From assembly GCA_029259835.1 (NCBI GenBank), contig JAJDEL010000527.1:1-11984 (forward strand): a stretch of 11,984 bases of DNA. The letters run 5' to 3'. The stretch's first letter is position 1. Every line of letters starts with the position of its first letter. The translations under genes were made by a program, and so were the position numbers. Below the pieces are notes generated by a model, which worked only from the letters and a program-made list of their open reading frames with translations, had not been told where the DNA came from and searched no databases. The DNA comes from Planctomicrobium sp. (GTDB taxonomy: Bacteria; Planctomycetota; Planctomycetia; Planctomycetales; Planctomycetaceae). Below, piece by piece: positions 11,867-11,984 of the stretch.

Positions 11867-11984
11867 TTCTGTGACGCCTCACTAATTAGTAGGCAAGCTT
11901 TCGTTGAGAGATTTTTGACGAAACAGAATTGAGGACATATCAAAATAGACCGAATCCTCCATGCCCTCATCACGGACAGTGGGT

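Noticed and set aside
1-11984. CRISPR array, tRNA or rRNA genes
   Set aside because: I saw no regularly spaced short repeats, no tRNA-like cloverleaf with a GTTCRA arm in context, and no rRNA core sequence on either strand.

Overview
The window looks like chromosomal DNA of a planctomycete with roughly 50% GC. It holds several families that these bacteria carry in large numbers: a Gfo/Idh/MocA oxidoreductase, a secreted DUF1080 (3-keto-disaccharide hydrolase domain) protein, a protein with an N,N-dimethylformamidase beta-subunit-like domain, and a membrane-anchored double SUMF1/FGE-sulfatase protein with an N-terminal zinc ribbon. The genus cannot be fixed from this stretch.

Layout. Positions 1-620 (+) are the 3' end of an oxidoreductase gene, closed by a 32-bp perfect palindrome that probably also terminates the convergent cluster. 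Positions 669-3248 (-) are a likely three-gene operon, transcribed as DUF1080 protein, dimethylformamidase-like protein, then an antibiotic-biosynthesis-monooxygenase (ABM) fold protein. The last two overlap as TAATG. Positions 3584-4263 (+) are a gene fossil: a good ribosome binding site and the first ~41 codons of an HDOD-type signalling gene, joined out of frame to the 3' part of a cheB methylesterase gene. It is best read as the scar of a large deletion inside a chemotaxis operon. Positions 4328-7700 are an unstable-looking segment: two ~305-bp direct repeats (about 97% identical) flank a 755-codon gene on the minus strand that is itself an internal tandem duplication. Between that gene and the second repeat lies a short, headless HNH-endonuclease remnant.

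Positions 7761-10459 (+) hold a Tad/Flp-type cluster: an exported protein I do not recognise, a TadG-like protein (TGATG overlap with the previous gene), and a TadE-like pseudopilin with a recognisable prepilin-peptidase site. No secretion ATPase, secretin or platform gene is present, so the machine must be encoded elsewhere. Positions 10626-11723 (+) hold a GTG-started, possibly lipoprotein gene of unknown function with its own candidate promoter. The last 261 bases contain no gene but carry inverted repeats and a candidate -35 element.

The most useful observations are the HDOD/CheB deletion scar, the direct repeats around the duplicated SUMF1 gene, and the HNH remnant beside one repeat. I see no clear evidence of a new defence or other multi-gene system. 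The Tad-associated unknown protein is the best candidate for new biology.
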